The notes: generated by a model from the letters alone, not told the origin. A DNA stretch of 64,000 nucleotides from Corydoras sp. C115 (GCA_019802505.1 JAFMOC010000003.1:1402501-1466500); one strand, 5' to 3'; counted from the first letter of the stretch, positions 13,821 to 26,461 are shown. A program made the numbers and translations.

Positions 13821-14585
13821 TCTTAATGCATACTCTTGACATACTCTTCAGGATCCTAAGGAGGATTACATACTCTTTAAAACCACCAAGAAGCCCCTTA
13901 AGGGGCTTTATTTAAGCAATCATTAGCAAGCTGTCAATAATGCTCCTCGGGGCTTGAACTAGGGTGTGTCAGTGTGTCTTTGCTTTCATAACAACATGAT
14001 TCATTATTTCACATGCAATAAACCAATTGTGTGTCACCTGCCATTCCGAGTGCAGTCTGACTGGTGGATTGACTTATGACTATTAATGCATGTTTATTAA
14101 ACATTTATGTGCTATGATATATTTTTTGTAATTGTATAAATCAGCTGAATGTACCAAACAATCAGGTTATTTCTACGTGGAACTTTCCTTTTTCTTTTCC
14201 GATGGTATATTGTTTATTCTAGAAGAATAGACATTAGATAGAAGATTTCACAAAAATTTTGGACAGAGCTTGTAACGACTCACCATGCACATTACTACTT
14301 TATTTTTGTTTTGTTTATTTTTGTTATTTTTGTTTGAACACTTCATCTCTGAAATTAGAACACATTGGGGTATAGTAGGCAGGTAGGCAGCTGACTGTGG
14401 GGGACTGAATCAAAGAACAGTCTTTAATGATTAATCAGTATCACAGTCAGCCATGTGTTTAACTACACACCTGAGAATTCCTCACAACGCTAAAGAGAGA
14501 GCGATGTGAGCCAAAGCTGGCATGTTACCTGAAGCAGACACAGGACTATAAAAACGAGCTCCTGGTGTACCTGCCAGTCTACTTA

Positions 14586-16203
14586 CAGTTGTGATCAAAT
14601 TTATTCAACCCCCACTGAAATAAAGTGTTTTGGCCAGTTTGACATTGATTTGGATCATTTCAGTCATCTTATTTACAATTATATCAAAGAGGCACTTATA
14701 AATTAGACAAATATAACATAATATTTATGATGGAATAACCACAAATGTCTTTACTGTGCTCACATCATTATCAGTTTTATTCAACCCCCTAGTGACATTA
14801 TTTTTTAGTACTTAGTACAACATCCTTTTCCAGTTATGACAGCTTTCAAGCGTGAAGCATAGCTTGACACAAGTGTCTTGCAGTGACCTATGGGTATCTT
14901 AGCCCATTCTTCATGGGCAAAAGCCTCCAGTTCAGTCACATTCTTAGGCTTGCGCACTGCAACTGCCTTCTTTAGGTCCCACCAGAGGTTCTCAATTGGA
15001 TTTAAGTCTGGTGATTGCGATGGCCACTCTAGAATGTTCCAGCCTTTCATGTTCAACCATGCTCTAGTGGACTTGGATGTGTGCTTCGGATCATTGTCCT
15101 GTTGGAAGGTCCAACGTCTCCCAAGCCGCAGGTTTGTGACTGACTCCATCACATTTTCCTCCAAGATCTCCTGGTACTGAAGGGAATTCATGGTACCCTG
15201 CACACGTTGAAGCTTTCCTGTACCATTAGAAGCAAAACAGCCCCAAAGCATAATTGACCCCCCGCCATGCTTCACAGTAGGCAAGGTGTTCTTTTGTTCA
15301 TAAGCCTGGTTCTTCCTCCTCCACACATAGCGCTGGTCCATTGTCCCAAACAGTTCTAATTTAGTTTCATCTGACCACAGTACACTGTCCCAAAACCTTT
15401 GTGGCTTGTCCACAGGACTTTTGGCATACTGCAGTCGACTTTTCTTGTTCTTTGGAGTCAGCAAGGGGGTGCGCCTGGGAGTTCTGGCATGGAGGTCTTC
15501 GTTATGCAGTGCGCGCCTTATTGTCTGAGCTGAAACTTCAGTGCCCACATCTGACAGGTCTTTTTTCAGTTCCTTAGCAGTCACGCGGGGATTTTTCTCC
15601 ACATTACGCTTCAGGTAGCGCACAGCAGTCGCGGTCAGGATCTTCTTTCTGCCACGACCAGGTAACGTTTCCACTGTGCCCTTTAACTTGAACTTGCGAA
15701 TGATACTTCCGATAGTGTCTCTTGGAATATTTAACAACTTCGCAATCTTTTTATATCCATTGCCATTCTTGTGAAGAGCAATAACCTCTTCTCTTGTCTT
15801 CTGGGACCATTCTTTTGCCTTCACCATGCTTGTAAACACACCAGTAGATGTCTAGAAGGAGCTGAGTATCACAGTCCTTTTAAATCTGCCTAATTGGTGC
15901 TTATCATGCTTGATTGCTGCTCGTTGACATCCACAGATGTTTTCAATACCTGATTGAAAACACTGGAATGAACCTCTGTTCTTATGAGTGGTAGTTGTAA
16001 AGGGGTTGAATAATTGTGTCAATGAAGAAATCACAAAAAGGCCATTTAATACTTTATGACAAAAACAATTGATGCTATCTTAGTTGCATTTAGTTCTTTA
16101 ACAAGTCCTTGTAAGATTTCATTATGAACACAATTACAAATGTGCACTGAATTCCATAAAACCCTTCGCAGCATTGGGGGTTGAATAAATTTGATCACAA
16201 CTG
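14586..16203 (-). mobile_element. intact Tc1-like transposon, 1,618 bp
   Basis: Both ends carry the same 28-bp inverted repeat (starts CAGTTGTGATCAAATTTATT, ends in five C) at 14,586-14,613 and 16,176-16,203, identical by eye. TA dinucleotides flank it at 14,584-14,585 and 16,204-16,205, the usual Tc1/mariner target duplication. A second, inner TTTATTCAACCCC-like site near 14,777 and its inverted partner near 15,998 suggest an IR/DR arrangement as in many fish Tc1 elements. It carries one full-length transposase frame on the minus strand. Confidence 0.95.
14805..15827 (-). CDS. Tc1-family DD34E transposase (full-length)
   Basis: Cut-and-paste transposase that binds the inverted repeats of its element and inserts it at TA. 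The frame is open for 340 residues from the Met at 15,827; an in-frame Met four codons upstream (15,839) is less likely because the family typically starts M-x-K-x-K-E/W. The N-terminal paired-type helix-turn-helix region (residues ~1-110) contains KIAKLLNIPRDTIGSIIRKF and the GRGRKK linker. Catalytic triad: D in LWSDETKLELF, D in FQQDNDPKHT, and E in LNPIENLW with 34 residues between the last two. Length is normal for fish Tc1 transposases (about 340 aa). No stop or frameshift was seen, so it may be functional. No host gene context is implied. Confidence 0.95.
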   Translation of the reverse strand: MVKAKEWSQKTREEVIALHKNGNGYKKIAKLLNIPRDTIGSIIRKFKLKGTVETLPGRGRKKILTATAVRYLKRNVEKNPRVTAKELKKDLSDVGTEVSAQTIRRALHNEDLHARTPRRTPLLTPKNKKSRLQYAKSPVDKPQRFWDSVLWSDETKLELFGTMDQRYVWRRKNQAYEQKNTLPTVKHGGGSIMLWGCFASNGTGKLQRVQGTMNSLQYQEILEENVMESVTNLRLGRRWTFQQDNDPKHTSKSTRAWLNMKGWNILEWPSQSPDLNPIENLWWDLKKAVAVRKPKNVTELEAFAHEEWAKIPIGHCKTLVSSYASRLKAVITGKGCCTKY

Positions 16204-17270
16204 TAACTATACATGTAACTATGGCTGGATTTCTCCACGGGCCTGCAGAGTCACCATTGTCAGGATTATTTTTCTAACTACAAAATGAGTTGTATTTAAT
16301 TATTGTAATACCCTCTTGTGTTTATTGAAAGTATGTATGTATGTGACATTGCCTATCCATAACAGCAGTGGTTTAATGTCATTTTGCTCATGACTATTAA
16401 TACTGGGTCAGCATGACAAACTAATTGTCATCCAACTGTTATTCACAATGAGAGAGTTATTTGGCTTCTGTAGGAGTTTAATCCATGTTGTAAGATCTCT
16501 GATTAGGACTTAAATAATACTCTAAATCTTAAAGCCTTAAAATAGAGACACTTTCATACAAAATATTGGTGATGCTATTTTTGGTATTTCAGAAAGCATG
16601 TCTATTACATAAGGAGGTAAAATGAATAAAAAAGGTCTCTGGTAGTCTGAAATATTCACAGTGAGCAGGTAGGGGTGTTAAAAATTCATTATGGGGCCTG
16701 CACGAAACTGGAAGTATACAAACATTGGAAGGTAAGGAAAGAACGTATCAGTAATAATTTCTGGAAAGACAATAACATTTGAAAACTGTTGTTGGTAAGG
16801 GCCAGTTGCAAAATCATTAGACATATTGCAATAAGGGTAAGGTACTGGGTTATTTATGGCTGAATTAGTTAGTTTGTGATCACAATTTCATACTTTTGCA
16901 TCATGTCCTGCTGGACACAGACATCTGTGTCTTTCTCCATTTTTTTTCGTATGTGAACGTAGGGTGAATTACAACCACACAAAATTAAATAAAGATGTAT
17001 TAGTGTTAAACATTTATCTTCACCCATTCCAACAAAATGAGATATATATTAACGATTCCACACACTGATTTGATAAATGTAATGTAAATCTACCACTGCC
17101 CACTATGATGATTTGTTTCATGTATGTGGTTCTCATTCAAATGATTTTAGATTCTTTCATTTATTTGTTAAAAATTACTTTAGTCAAATAAAACTTCAAG
17201 ACAGAATTAAGCCAGAAGACACATCTCCTAGATTTAAACAGTGAATACTAAAGATGAACCTAAATCTCTT

Positions 17271-17583
17271 CTCATTATCTTCCCCTTAATCATCTTCTAT
17301 GATCACGGAAGGTCCCCCATGCCCATCCAGAGAAGAACGTTTCGGTACCAATACGCTATGCACAATCACACTCACTCACACAGACACACACACTATATAG
17401 GGGCAATTTAGAGCATCCAATTCACTTCAATCTATGTTTTTGGACTGTGGAAGGAAACAGGAGAACCTGGAGAAAACCCACGTGGACACAGTGAGAAAAT
17501 GGAAACTCTACCCAGATCGGAATTCGAACCTGGATCCCCAGTGCTGAGAGGTGGATGTGCTAACCGCTAAGCCACCATGCCGC
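17271..17583 (-). repeat. tRNA-derived SINE, family A (near full length)
   Basis: Head at 17,583, box B GGTTCGAATTCC, TTTTTGGACTGTGGAAGGAA core, CCCATGCCCATCCAGAGAAG block and a 3' end near 17,271. Confidence 0.85.
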
Positions 17584-17779
17584 TCATAAACCTAAAAATG
17601 AAGTGAAATGATTACAAATTTAAACAACGATTTGGAGAAATTATATGAAAAAAGATTCCCACAATTATTAAATGTAAATAACTGTAAATAAATGGCTGGA
17701 ACATTATTTTACTGTCAGTCAAAAAAAGAGCATAAAAATGATGTGCTGATGCTTAAATCAGTCTTGTAAATTACAAATT

Positions 17780-17800
17780 ATATATATATATATATATATA
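17780..17800. repeat. (TA)n microsatellite
   Basis: About ten TA units. Confidence 0.9.
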
Positions 17801-18156
17801 ATTTTATTTTATTTATTAATTTTTTTGCATGATTGATGTTGTTGTTGCAACTTTATTGATGGATATTTCACAATGGCCATAAAATAGAAAGCACTTTTTT
17901 TTAAACTAGAATTGGAATCGGCAGCACCTGTGAACTCCTTTGTGTCAGCCTGAGTTCCAGCCAGACGTAAACAGACAGAAACACACAAACACATCATTGC
18001 TCTCTCAAAACATGACACATCCACAAACATTCTTGAGGTGATAGAACAAATGCCAAGGCTTTTCCTCTGTCATTATGACAATGCTGAGAGAAGCTGAAAG
18101 GTGGAACTAGAGGCCAATTTACTCATCTCTAGTCTTCCAGTTGTCTGTTCTCTCTC

Positions 18157-18161
<5 letters not shown>

Positions 18162-18222
<61 letters not shown>
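18162..18222. repeat. compound (TC)n-(AC)n microsatellite
   Basis: A TC tract passes directly into an AC tract. A second, longer copy of the same arrangement starts about 150 bp downstream. Confidence 0.95.
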
Positions 18223-18362
18223 GACTACACAACTGTTCTCGTGTGATTTTTGTCTTCCCGTCTCTTTGTGTAAGGTGTCTTATAAACGTCCACATATCTT
18301 CAGGCACTGTGAGCAGAGTTCAGGTAATGACCTCACATAAATAAGCAGTTACCTCTCCTTCT

Positions 18363-18365
<3 letters not shown>

Positions 18366-18456
<91 letters not shown>
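18366..18456. repeat. compound (TC)n-(AC)n microsatellite
   Basis: Over 20 TC units followed by over 20 AC units. It has the same order as the tract at 18,162-18,222, and both are preceded by TCT-rich sequence. Confidence 0.95.
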
Positions 18457-18457
<1 letters not shown>

Positions 18458-18742
18458 TTCCATCAAGTCTCATTCATACCATATGAACGCTTCATTTATT
18501 CCAAGGCCATTTCCTTTGCTACTGCTGGCCTTCATTACTGCAGCTCTGCTGGAAGCCTACAGGAATTCATTACTCTAGTCGCCCAATGCAAACACACACG
18601 CACCCACACACACAAACACAAATACCCACCTAATGCCACCTGCTTTCATATGTTTCATATATAGCTAATATTCCAGGAATAAACTAAGAGAAATGTTTAT
18701 CCGAGTTTAGGTTTAATAAAATTTTCTGTACTTAGTTTACTG

Positions 18743-19074
18743 TACGGTGGCTTAGTGGTTAGTATGTTCATCTCTCAGCGCTAGGGATTCCCGGTTCAAA
18801 TCCCAATCTGGGTGGAGTTTCCATGTTCTCCCCGTGTCCGGGTGTGTTTTCTCCGGGTTCTCCGGTTTCCTCCCACAGTCCAAAAACATGGATCAAGGTC
18901 AATTGAATTCTCCAAATTACCCCATATAGAGTGTGTTTGTGTAAGCAAGTGTGTGCCCAGCGATAGGTTGGCGCCCAGTCCTGGGTGTATCTGCCCGAAA
19001 CGTTCTCCCCTGGATGGACATGGGGAACCCCGACCCCAGTAGAGGATAAAGTGGAAGATAATGGATGGATGGAT
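18743..19074 (+). repeat. tRNA-derived SINE, family A (near full length)
   Basis: Box A-like TGGCTTAGTGGTTAG and box B GGTTCAAATCC, TCCGGTTTCCTCCCACAGTC core, TGCCCAGCGATAGGTTGG, GTGTATCTGCCCGAAACG and the tail ATAATGGATGGATGGA. Confidence 0.9.
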
Positions 19075-19900
19075 TAGTTAACATATTAATATGAATCAGA
19101 GCTGTGGTCAGATGTGACTACTTTCTAGCCTCCAAAAATGTAAATGTACTGATAGTAAAACAGCAGGAAAGGTCTTCGCATAGTGAGTGTTTAAAAATGT
19201 TTTAGTCTTCATAAAGTGATGTAAACCTGGAGTAAACACACAGTTGTTCTGAAGATGACATTCTGTTAACATGTTTTGCACCCTTCAGTAAATAGTTTAG
19301 GCATTCGTTGGGTTGACTTACTTTCAAACCCAGCCTCACCCACCTATAGAGCACACAACACAGACAGGTCTTTTCCTTATTTGGATTATGAAATGTCAAG
19401 GGCAAGTGCTTCCTTTGACATGTGGATGTATTAAAGGCATTAAAATGTGAATACTTGCATGGAAATGTAAGCAATTAAGGTGATAGATTGCTGGTGGCCC
19501 AGAGATAAATGTTTAGCACTTGACTGAACCCTAAAGCCAGTTAACAGTAGTACGTCTTCTGTCATTTAAAGATAAGTGTGCAATAATTTAACCTCAGCTA
19601 ATGCATACAAATTCTGTACACAGTTGAGATAAATCATGTGAGCCACGGTTATACATATCTGCTCCAGAAATGTTTAGGGGTGTCCTGATCTTGTTCAATG
19701 CTATCCAGCTTTGTTTATATTAATATTTGAGACATTTTTCATAGCTAAACTGAATGGAAGTATTGGTTTATGAAAAGTTAATAAGTCAGTCAAACGGTTT
19801 GTGTCCTTGTTTGTAAACCGTTAGTTATAGAATTTACTAAGCTCACTCCAGTTTTTGTTTGCACTCATCACTCTGTGTGCAAGATTGATTAATGACCAGT

Positions 19901-20350
19901 TGTAAATAGGCTCACAGAAAGACCTGGACCCTACCACATAAAGAACATTCTGATATCAGTGAAAATATGATCCCAAGGCATTAGAGAACAAAGTTACTGG
20001 TCATGTAAAGCTGCATTTAGATGGTAAAGAAGAGTGTGGACGGTTCCCACTACTGATCAGAACCAAGTAAGGGCATAAGGAATAGTGATCAAGCTGTAAT
20101 TGTCACTGTGTTAGCCTTTCCCTCCGGTGCTAATTGGGTGTTTTAATTCATGATGTATTTTGTCAAAAATAATTAGGAACACTAATTATTTATTTCACAA
20201 GTGTGGCCAAAGAGCCCTGATATTTTTACAGATTAAATGTCAGGAAAAAATTGTTGAGATTAAAAAAAAAAAAAAAAAATTATTAATTTGACAAAAAGTT
20301 CTTTTTTTGCACGCTGATTGATGCAGCTTTATGTATGAATAAGAGGGTTA
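19901..20350 (+). repeat. ~450-bp duplicated segment, copy 1
   Basis: From TGTAAATAGGCTCACA to GAATAAGAGGGTTAG this matches 24,182-24,646 in the same orientation, with scattered substitutions and small indels (including the A run near 20,262). It resembles none of the other repeats here and has no coding potential. Confidence 0.85.
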
Positions 20351-21931
20351 GATCATGTGGTTTATCATTACCATGATAAAAAAAAATTTCTGAGACTTAA
20401 TGGATGGAACATGTAAAACAATAGTATATAATATATCAGTGTTAGGCAGTGCATTTCACACCTAGGCCTTCAATAATGCTCCACCTGTTGAAAACTACAA
20501 AATAAATCAATAACCTTATAAAATTACATTATTATTTAGGAAAATAACACTCATCAAAAATCCTGAATAAATCCTGATTTATTTATACACAACATCCATC
20601 CTCCTTCAAAAAGTTTAATGAGTTCCATCAAGAAGTCCTTTTATATTGCCTTCGATGCTAATGCTGAAAGTCGAGTCATATTTCTGGCATACGTTTTAAT
20701 TTGTTTACCGAAGCAGTATACTCTCTGACTATCCAATCAGAGGGCGTGAATACGCTGACGTGACATACACCTGCTCGAGGGCCTTGGTGTTGCCAACTTG
20801 AAAGCTGATTGGTTAAAGCAACAGTTTGATCTACTCTTATTTCATGCTACCCTCCACTGATAGTGAAGGCTTAAAGCAGATTATTTAACCCTGGCAACCA
20901 ATGATGCTGAAATGTGATTAGTGAAATGTGCAAATTTGCTTTGTTATTCAGGTTATTAAACGTTCCAGTCCTTAAATCTGATTGGCGGAGTCGTTTTTCA
21001 GCCGTGACTTTATTGATAATAATGCACACTTTTGATAGCTTCACATTTGTATCAATGTGTGTATGCAATACATTATTTAAATCATGAAATTTGGATTAAT
21101 GTAAACACTGAGCTAATTCCTAATGAGCACTTAGCCTGTTGCAACTGTTGTTTGTAAATTGTGTTCTGTAATTTGGCCACCAAATGATATTTCTTAATAT
21201 GTAGAGCAATCAAGGTTTAGTTTAAAAAAGGCAACAAAGACAATAGAAATCAGACACGATTACAAAGTGAAAGACCAGTTTCTAAATAATTTGGTTTTTA
21301 ATAAACACATTTATGAAACTAAACTTGTTTTTTTATTAGTGTTTTAATAACTATTTTATAAAAAGCAATAAGTTTGTGCATTAATGTAAATACGTCACAG
21401 AAAAGAGGTCTGCTGTGCCACTTTCCTGTGATTTTACACCTCTTTCCTGTGATTTATTAATAATAATGCATGCCTTAAGTGCCTTTTTGCTTTAGTAGTT
21501 CATATAACATCATTTCATCTCATCTTATCTTCCACTATCTTCCTATTCTAGAAACTAGAGATGTGGAGGGGAGACAGTTTATTATTATAATTACTGATTG
21601 AAGACACTGAAATCTTTACGCTACAAAATTATTTTAAAAATGTGCAATTCAAAATTATTGTAAAGCAAAACATTTATGTATGTTAAAAGCATTTTTAAAA
21701 ATTTGAAGCAAAATGTAGTGTATTGATAATCTTTCTTATATTTAACCATGCTGGAGAACAGAACTTTGCACATTTTACTGTCCACAGCTTTATGTACCTA
21801 CATTATAGACATACTATTGACTACATTATGGAAAAAACAAAAGAGCAACAAGAGATAAATGAATTAGCTATCATGGAGCGTTTTTGTACTTATTTGTTCA
21901 GCCTGTTTCACTTGTTTTTGTGACAAATGAT

Positions 21932-22175
21932 GGCTGTTAGCCATGGGTAGCATTGTTGTCTCACAGCAAGAAGGTCCTGAGTTCAATTCCAGGGCAGGCT
22001 ATGCTTTTTCTAAGGAGTCGGATTGTTCTCTTTATGTCTGTGTGGGTTTTCTTCAGGCACTCCTACGGTTTCTTCCCACAGTCCAAAGACATAGAAGTTA
22101 GGAGAAGATACTGTATTGCTCTTAGCTGTGAACGTGTGCATAAATGTGAGTGTCTACACATTGATAGAATGTCCA
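21932..22175 (+). repeat. diverged SINE, family A-related
   Basis: GTCTCACAGCAAGAAGGTCC head with box-B-like GTTCAATTCC, then TCTGTGTGGGTTTTCTTCAG and TTCTTCCCACAGTCCAAAGA. It belongs to an older subfamily than the abundant copies. The region 22,240-22,428 looks like an inverted relative. Confidence 0.7.
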
Positions 22176-22239
22176 GGGTGATTCAGCACATTTTACTGTA
22201 TTCGTTTTAAAAAATAGTTTCTCATAATTCAGGTGATGA

Positions 22240-22428
22240 CCTACACATTCACATACACATTCATACCTAGAGGCAACTAATTATCTCCTAATTACTTTTA
22301 AACTATAAGAGAAAAACAGAGCATCTAGAAGAAAGCCCATGCAGACATAAAAAAAACTCATTGCAAACTCCACAATAAGACTTGAACATCAACCCTAGGA
22401 TGCCATGACAGTAGTTTAACAGGCAAAA
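22240..22428 (-). repeat. diverged SINE, family A-related
   Basis: Inverted relative of the copy just upstream: GCAAACTCCACAATAAGACT and the head-side GATGCCATGACAGTAGTTTA are recognisable on the reverse strand. Confidence 0.55.
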
Positions 22429-22461
22429 GCATAGTGTGCTTTGTCTTCATAAAAAATACCC

Positions 22462-22660
22462 ATACATTTGGTCATTTAGCAGACACTTTTATCCAAAGCG
22501 ACTTAAAAGGTGAGCACAGGGTTAATCACAACATCCCTGGAGCAATAAGGGTTAAGGGTCTTGCTCAAGGACCCACACTGGTAACATCAGTGGAGCTGGG
22601 ATTTGAACCGCCAACCTTCAGATTGGCCCAATGCCCTAACTACTGAGCTACAAATCCCCA
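22462..22660 (-). repeat. tRNA-derived SINE, family C
   Basis: Begins CATTTGGTCATTTAGCAGAC, continues AAGCGACTTAAAAGGTGAGC and GGGTTAAGGGTCTTGCTCAA, and ends with the tRNA-like head on the reverse strand (GGATTTGAACCGCCAACCTT, then ACTGAGCTAC). Related copies lie at 47,690 and 52,548. Confidence 0.85.
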
Positions 22661-23102
22661 AATACCCAAACACAATAGTATAAGAAGACGTACATGTAAC
22701 TGCAGACACCTCTTGCTTTGAGCCATTTTACCAGTTTACAATTAACAACATTTACACCATAATAACATTTGAAGCAACACTAGAAGAATAGCAATGCTGG
22801 AAACTTGTGGCTAAAGACTTCTGGTAGACCAACCTCTGATCTGAGCAAATTCAGTACATACAGCTTAGAAGATGAATGAGTCTTTGTGCCTGCATGCAAT
22901 TAACTTTTTTTAAGATGGGCTGCAGATAGCATTTCCTATAGCACTACATATCTGGCATAGTTAGAGTGTTTTGAGATTAACACCAATATTAATTCTAATT
23001 CTGACTATCTCTGTATCCATAGAAACAAAGCGTCCGGTGAGACAGCCAGGTTGTTAAAAATATAACATACAGCTAAGAGTAAAAATCATTTTTTAAAAAT
23101 TT

Positions 23103-23322
23103 GATAGCACGGTTGATCAGTGGTTAGCACGCATTTCTCTCAGTGTTGAGGATCCAGGTTCGAATCCCAATCTAAGTGGAGTTTTCATGTTCTCCCCTTG
23201 TCTGCGTGGGTTTCCTCCTCTGTGTTCTCCGGGTTCCTCCCTGTATTGCCTGCTCTTAATTATCCTTAATTATCCCCCTCCAAGCGACCCTAGTATAAGA
23301 TTAAGCAGAAGTTGATGGATGG
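23103..23322 (+). repeat. tRNA-derived SINE, family A (internally shortened)
   Basis: Head TAGCACGGTTGATCAGTGG, box B GGTTCGAATCC, cores GTTTTCATGTTCTCCCCTTG and CTCCGGGTTCCTCCC. The middle is deleted before TTAAGCAGAAGTTGATGG. Confidence 0.8.
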
Positions 23323-23980
23323 TTTTCATGTAATTAAGGCCATATTTTTACAATTTGTTTTTTTTTTAAGAATTTTGTATTTCCATCTCATGACTTCACA
23401 CGACATTTCCATATTCATTTCAAAGCAAGTAGGAAACACCTCTTTGCAGTATGCCAAGCATCTGTTAGCTAACAAAGTGGATAGAGAATGAGGGGCAAAC
23501 GACTGGGAATGGGGAAAAGAGTGCGCTCGCTGACGACAAAAAGGCCATATTGATGTACGACTGCGTCGTTGAGGCTGTAATTAAACAATATTTCTGGAGG
23601 CCCCTTGGCATATGCTGTATGTCAGCACGTTTCATCACTGACACAAAAATGCACTGCCACCACAAAACAAATGAGAGCTCTGTCCACAAATAAAGATTTA
23701 TTAGTCTTTTATAGATATTGCATTATTTTACATTCTCAGTGGAGCCTCTGTGCTGCTCCTGTTGTGTCTTATGTCCACTGTTATTTTGTCTGGCTTAAAT
23801 GTTGCCAGCAGTTGATTTGACTATTCATTTAGGTCAAAAACATTTATTTGTTTGATGTTCATATAAATGAAGTGAAAACCATTTTAAATATTAAAATAGA
23901 AAAAATCTGGCATAAAAAAAAAGTTCCTTGCTTCGCTTTATTCAGGCAAAACACAATTTATAAGTAAATGATTTAATAAC

Positions 23981-24175
23981 GGGAGCACTGTGGCTTAGTG
24001 CTTCGCACATTGACCTCTCAGTGCTGGGTCCCCAAGTTCGAATCCGAATCTGGGTGGAGTTTCCATGTTCTCCCCGTGTCCGCATAGGTTTTCTCTGGGT
24101 TCTTCAGTTTCCTCCCACAGTCCAAAAACATAGATCTAAGGTGAATTGCCCTTACATATATGTGTTTGGGTAAAG
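23981..24175 (+). repeat. tRNA-derived SINE, family A (3'-truncated)
   Basis: GGAGCACTGTGGCTTAGTGC head through CCCACAGTCCAAAAACATAG. It ends just before the duplicated segment at 24,182. Confidence 0.8.
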
Positions 24176-24181
24176 TCCAGG

Positions 24182-24646
24182 TGTAAATAGGCTCACACAA
24201 AAAAACCTAGACCCTACCACATAAAGAACATTCTGATTTTAGTGAAATATGATCCCAAGCAATAAGCCATTAGAGAACAAAGTTACTGGTTATTTAAAGC
24301 TGCATTTGGATGGGTAAAGAAGAGTGTGGTCTGTTCCCACTACTGTTCAGAACCAAGTAAGGGCATAAGGAAGAGTGATCAAGCTGTAATTGTCACTGTG
24401 TTAGCCTTTCCCTCTGGTACTAATTGGGTGTTTTAATACATGATGGATTTTGGTAAGAATAATTAGGGCATAAGGAACACTAATTATTTATTTCACAAGT
24501 GTGGCCAAAGAGGCCTGATATTTTTCAAATTAAATGCCACGGAAAAATTGTTAAGATTAAAAAAAAAAAGTTTTAATTGATTTGACAAAAAGTTATTTCA
24601 ATGCCAGCTGATTGCTGCAGCTTTATATATGAATAAAAGGGTTAGG
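24182..24646 (+). repeat. ~450-bp duplicated segment, copy 2
   Basis: Second copy of 19,901-20,350, in the same orientation about 4.3 kb away. It carries an extra GGGCATAAGG motif in the AATTAGG region, abuts a truncated SINE on its left and ends at AAAAGGGTTAG. Confidence 0.85.
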
Positions 24647-26461
24647 TCTTAATATTTCATTGGTCTTAATATGTGAAACATTTATGTTTGCACTCTCAAG
24701 GAACAAAGTAATGAGGAACAAAGTGGTAGTTGTTTTTGGGTGGATTAAACAAGGTATGCTGCTGCATACTGAATTACATGTGGTGATTTAATGGCATGCA
24801 AGTGCAAGATCTGTGTCAGGAAATGGTTGCAGAAGCCAAGTTTCAAAATAAAAAAGCATCTGAATGTTTTCTGTTTAGTTCAGGTTTATACTAATCACAT
24901 TTCTACCAAGTTCTTTGCTCTTTTTTCATATAGTATTAGGTAATAATATTAACACATGCTAGTTAAAATGAATTGTATGTATTTTTTTAGATTGTCTGTT
25001 TCACCAGGTAATAATTACGTTATATATAAATATGTCAATGTTGACACTTTTAAATTCAATTTTAAAAGTGCATTTGTTTCTTTTGTCAAATCAGTCTACA
25101 GTACAGAACAACACCTGTGAGTCAATGGCTCTATTTCTAAATTACCTTCACATTTAAAAAAAAAAAAATTATCTTCATCAAATTACATTTTATTACTGTT
25201 AATGCTCAAAATACCAATTTAATAATGTGTATCTGATTCTAACACATAAATTATCTGGTACTGGATTTGACCTGCCAGATTGCTATGTCTTCCCCCAGGG
25301 TGTTGTCACTTCTATTTTATGTGGGTTGAAAAATGCTGAAATAAAACGCTTGCTTCAGTACATAATTGGATAATGTATTGGCCTAATTAGTTTCATACTA
25401 AAACTATATATACATCCTTTTAGACCATACTGCTCATAAGAAAATGAAGGATCATGTGGTGATGACATGGTTTTGTTGAATCACAAAATGATATAAACCC
25501 GGCATCGTCATGCTCGTTGTGTTCTCCAATTTATGTCCATTGTTTCTGTCCAACTCCCAGGGACCAGTTTTAATTTGGTTTGAGCCGAGACACAAGGTAT
25601 ATAACCTCAGTAACCGGAGATGCAGTGCAGTAGCACTGACCTAATGAACTTATTTTCTAATGAAGTTTAAGGCTGTTCGACTCAATCTGCTGCAGTCTAA
25701 TCAACTCTGACTTCATTAGGGAATAGTTACCTCAACTGCCAACGAATTCGAGACAGACCCGTAAATCAGATCGTTGCACAACCTTTGGGAATCGTGGATA
25801 ATGTCATTTTTCTAACAATTCACAGCTGCTGTGTTAAGGCACAAGCTGGTTTAAGCTGGCTAAACGGCGTCTATTAGGAGAACACTTGTAACTGTGCCAT
25901 CCCTGAATGAGTGGCATACATATCCACTAGCACACACCCACATAATCCATCTTACACAGCAATGTGCCTCTGCTTGTCACATTACAAGCCTTCATAATCA
26001 AGCCAGAAATGGCACAACAGTCAGAGCCAACAGTCTGTGTTTTTTTTTTTATTATTTGTAGATTTGCACATATGACTTTAACAGTAGTGGTTATTACAGC
26101 TTTTTATTCTTTGCAATTAGACCATCACAAGCCTCAATCAGAAGGTTTAGCTTTCTCATGATTTTACTTCTATAAGAACCTTTAGTTTGAGCTGCAGTTA
26201 TTTTTATACCATTTTGTGTCTCTCAGCCATAAATTTGTATTTATGTACACCATGGAACATTTACAACCAAATTAGGCAATGGCTCTATATGATTTAAAAA
26301 CTATACAACTAGTACAGGGTAGCAAAAACCTTGTCTCCCTGTCATGGAACACAGATCCCTAAACAAAGCCCAAACTGATGGTGCATTATTTTTGTAGTTT
26401 TTTTACTTTACTGATTGTACTGATTTTTGCCACTTATTTAGGTGGACCTTTAATCCATCAA
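24647..26461. other. gene-free stretch; candidate conserved block at 25,500-25,900
   Basis: No exon or transposon recognised. The part from about 25,500 to 25,900 is complex and repeat-free with several TAAT cores (for example CTAATGAAC and CTTCATTAGG), a texture often seen in conserved noncoding elements. This is inference only. Confidence 0.25.
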
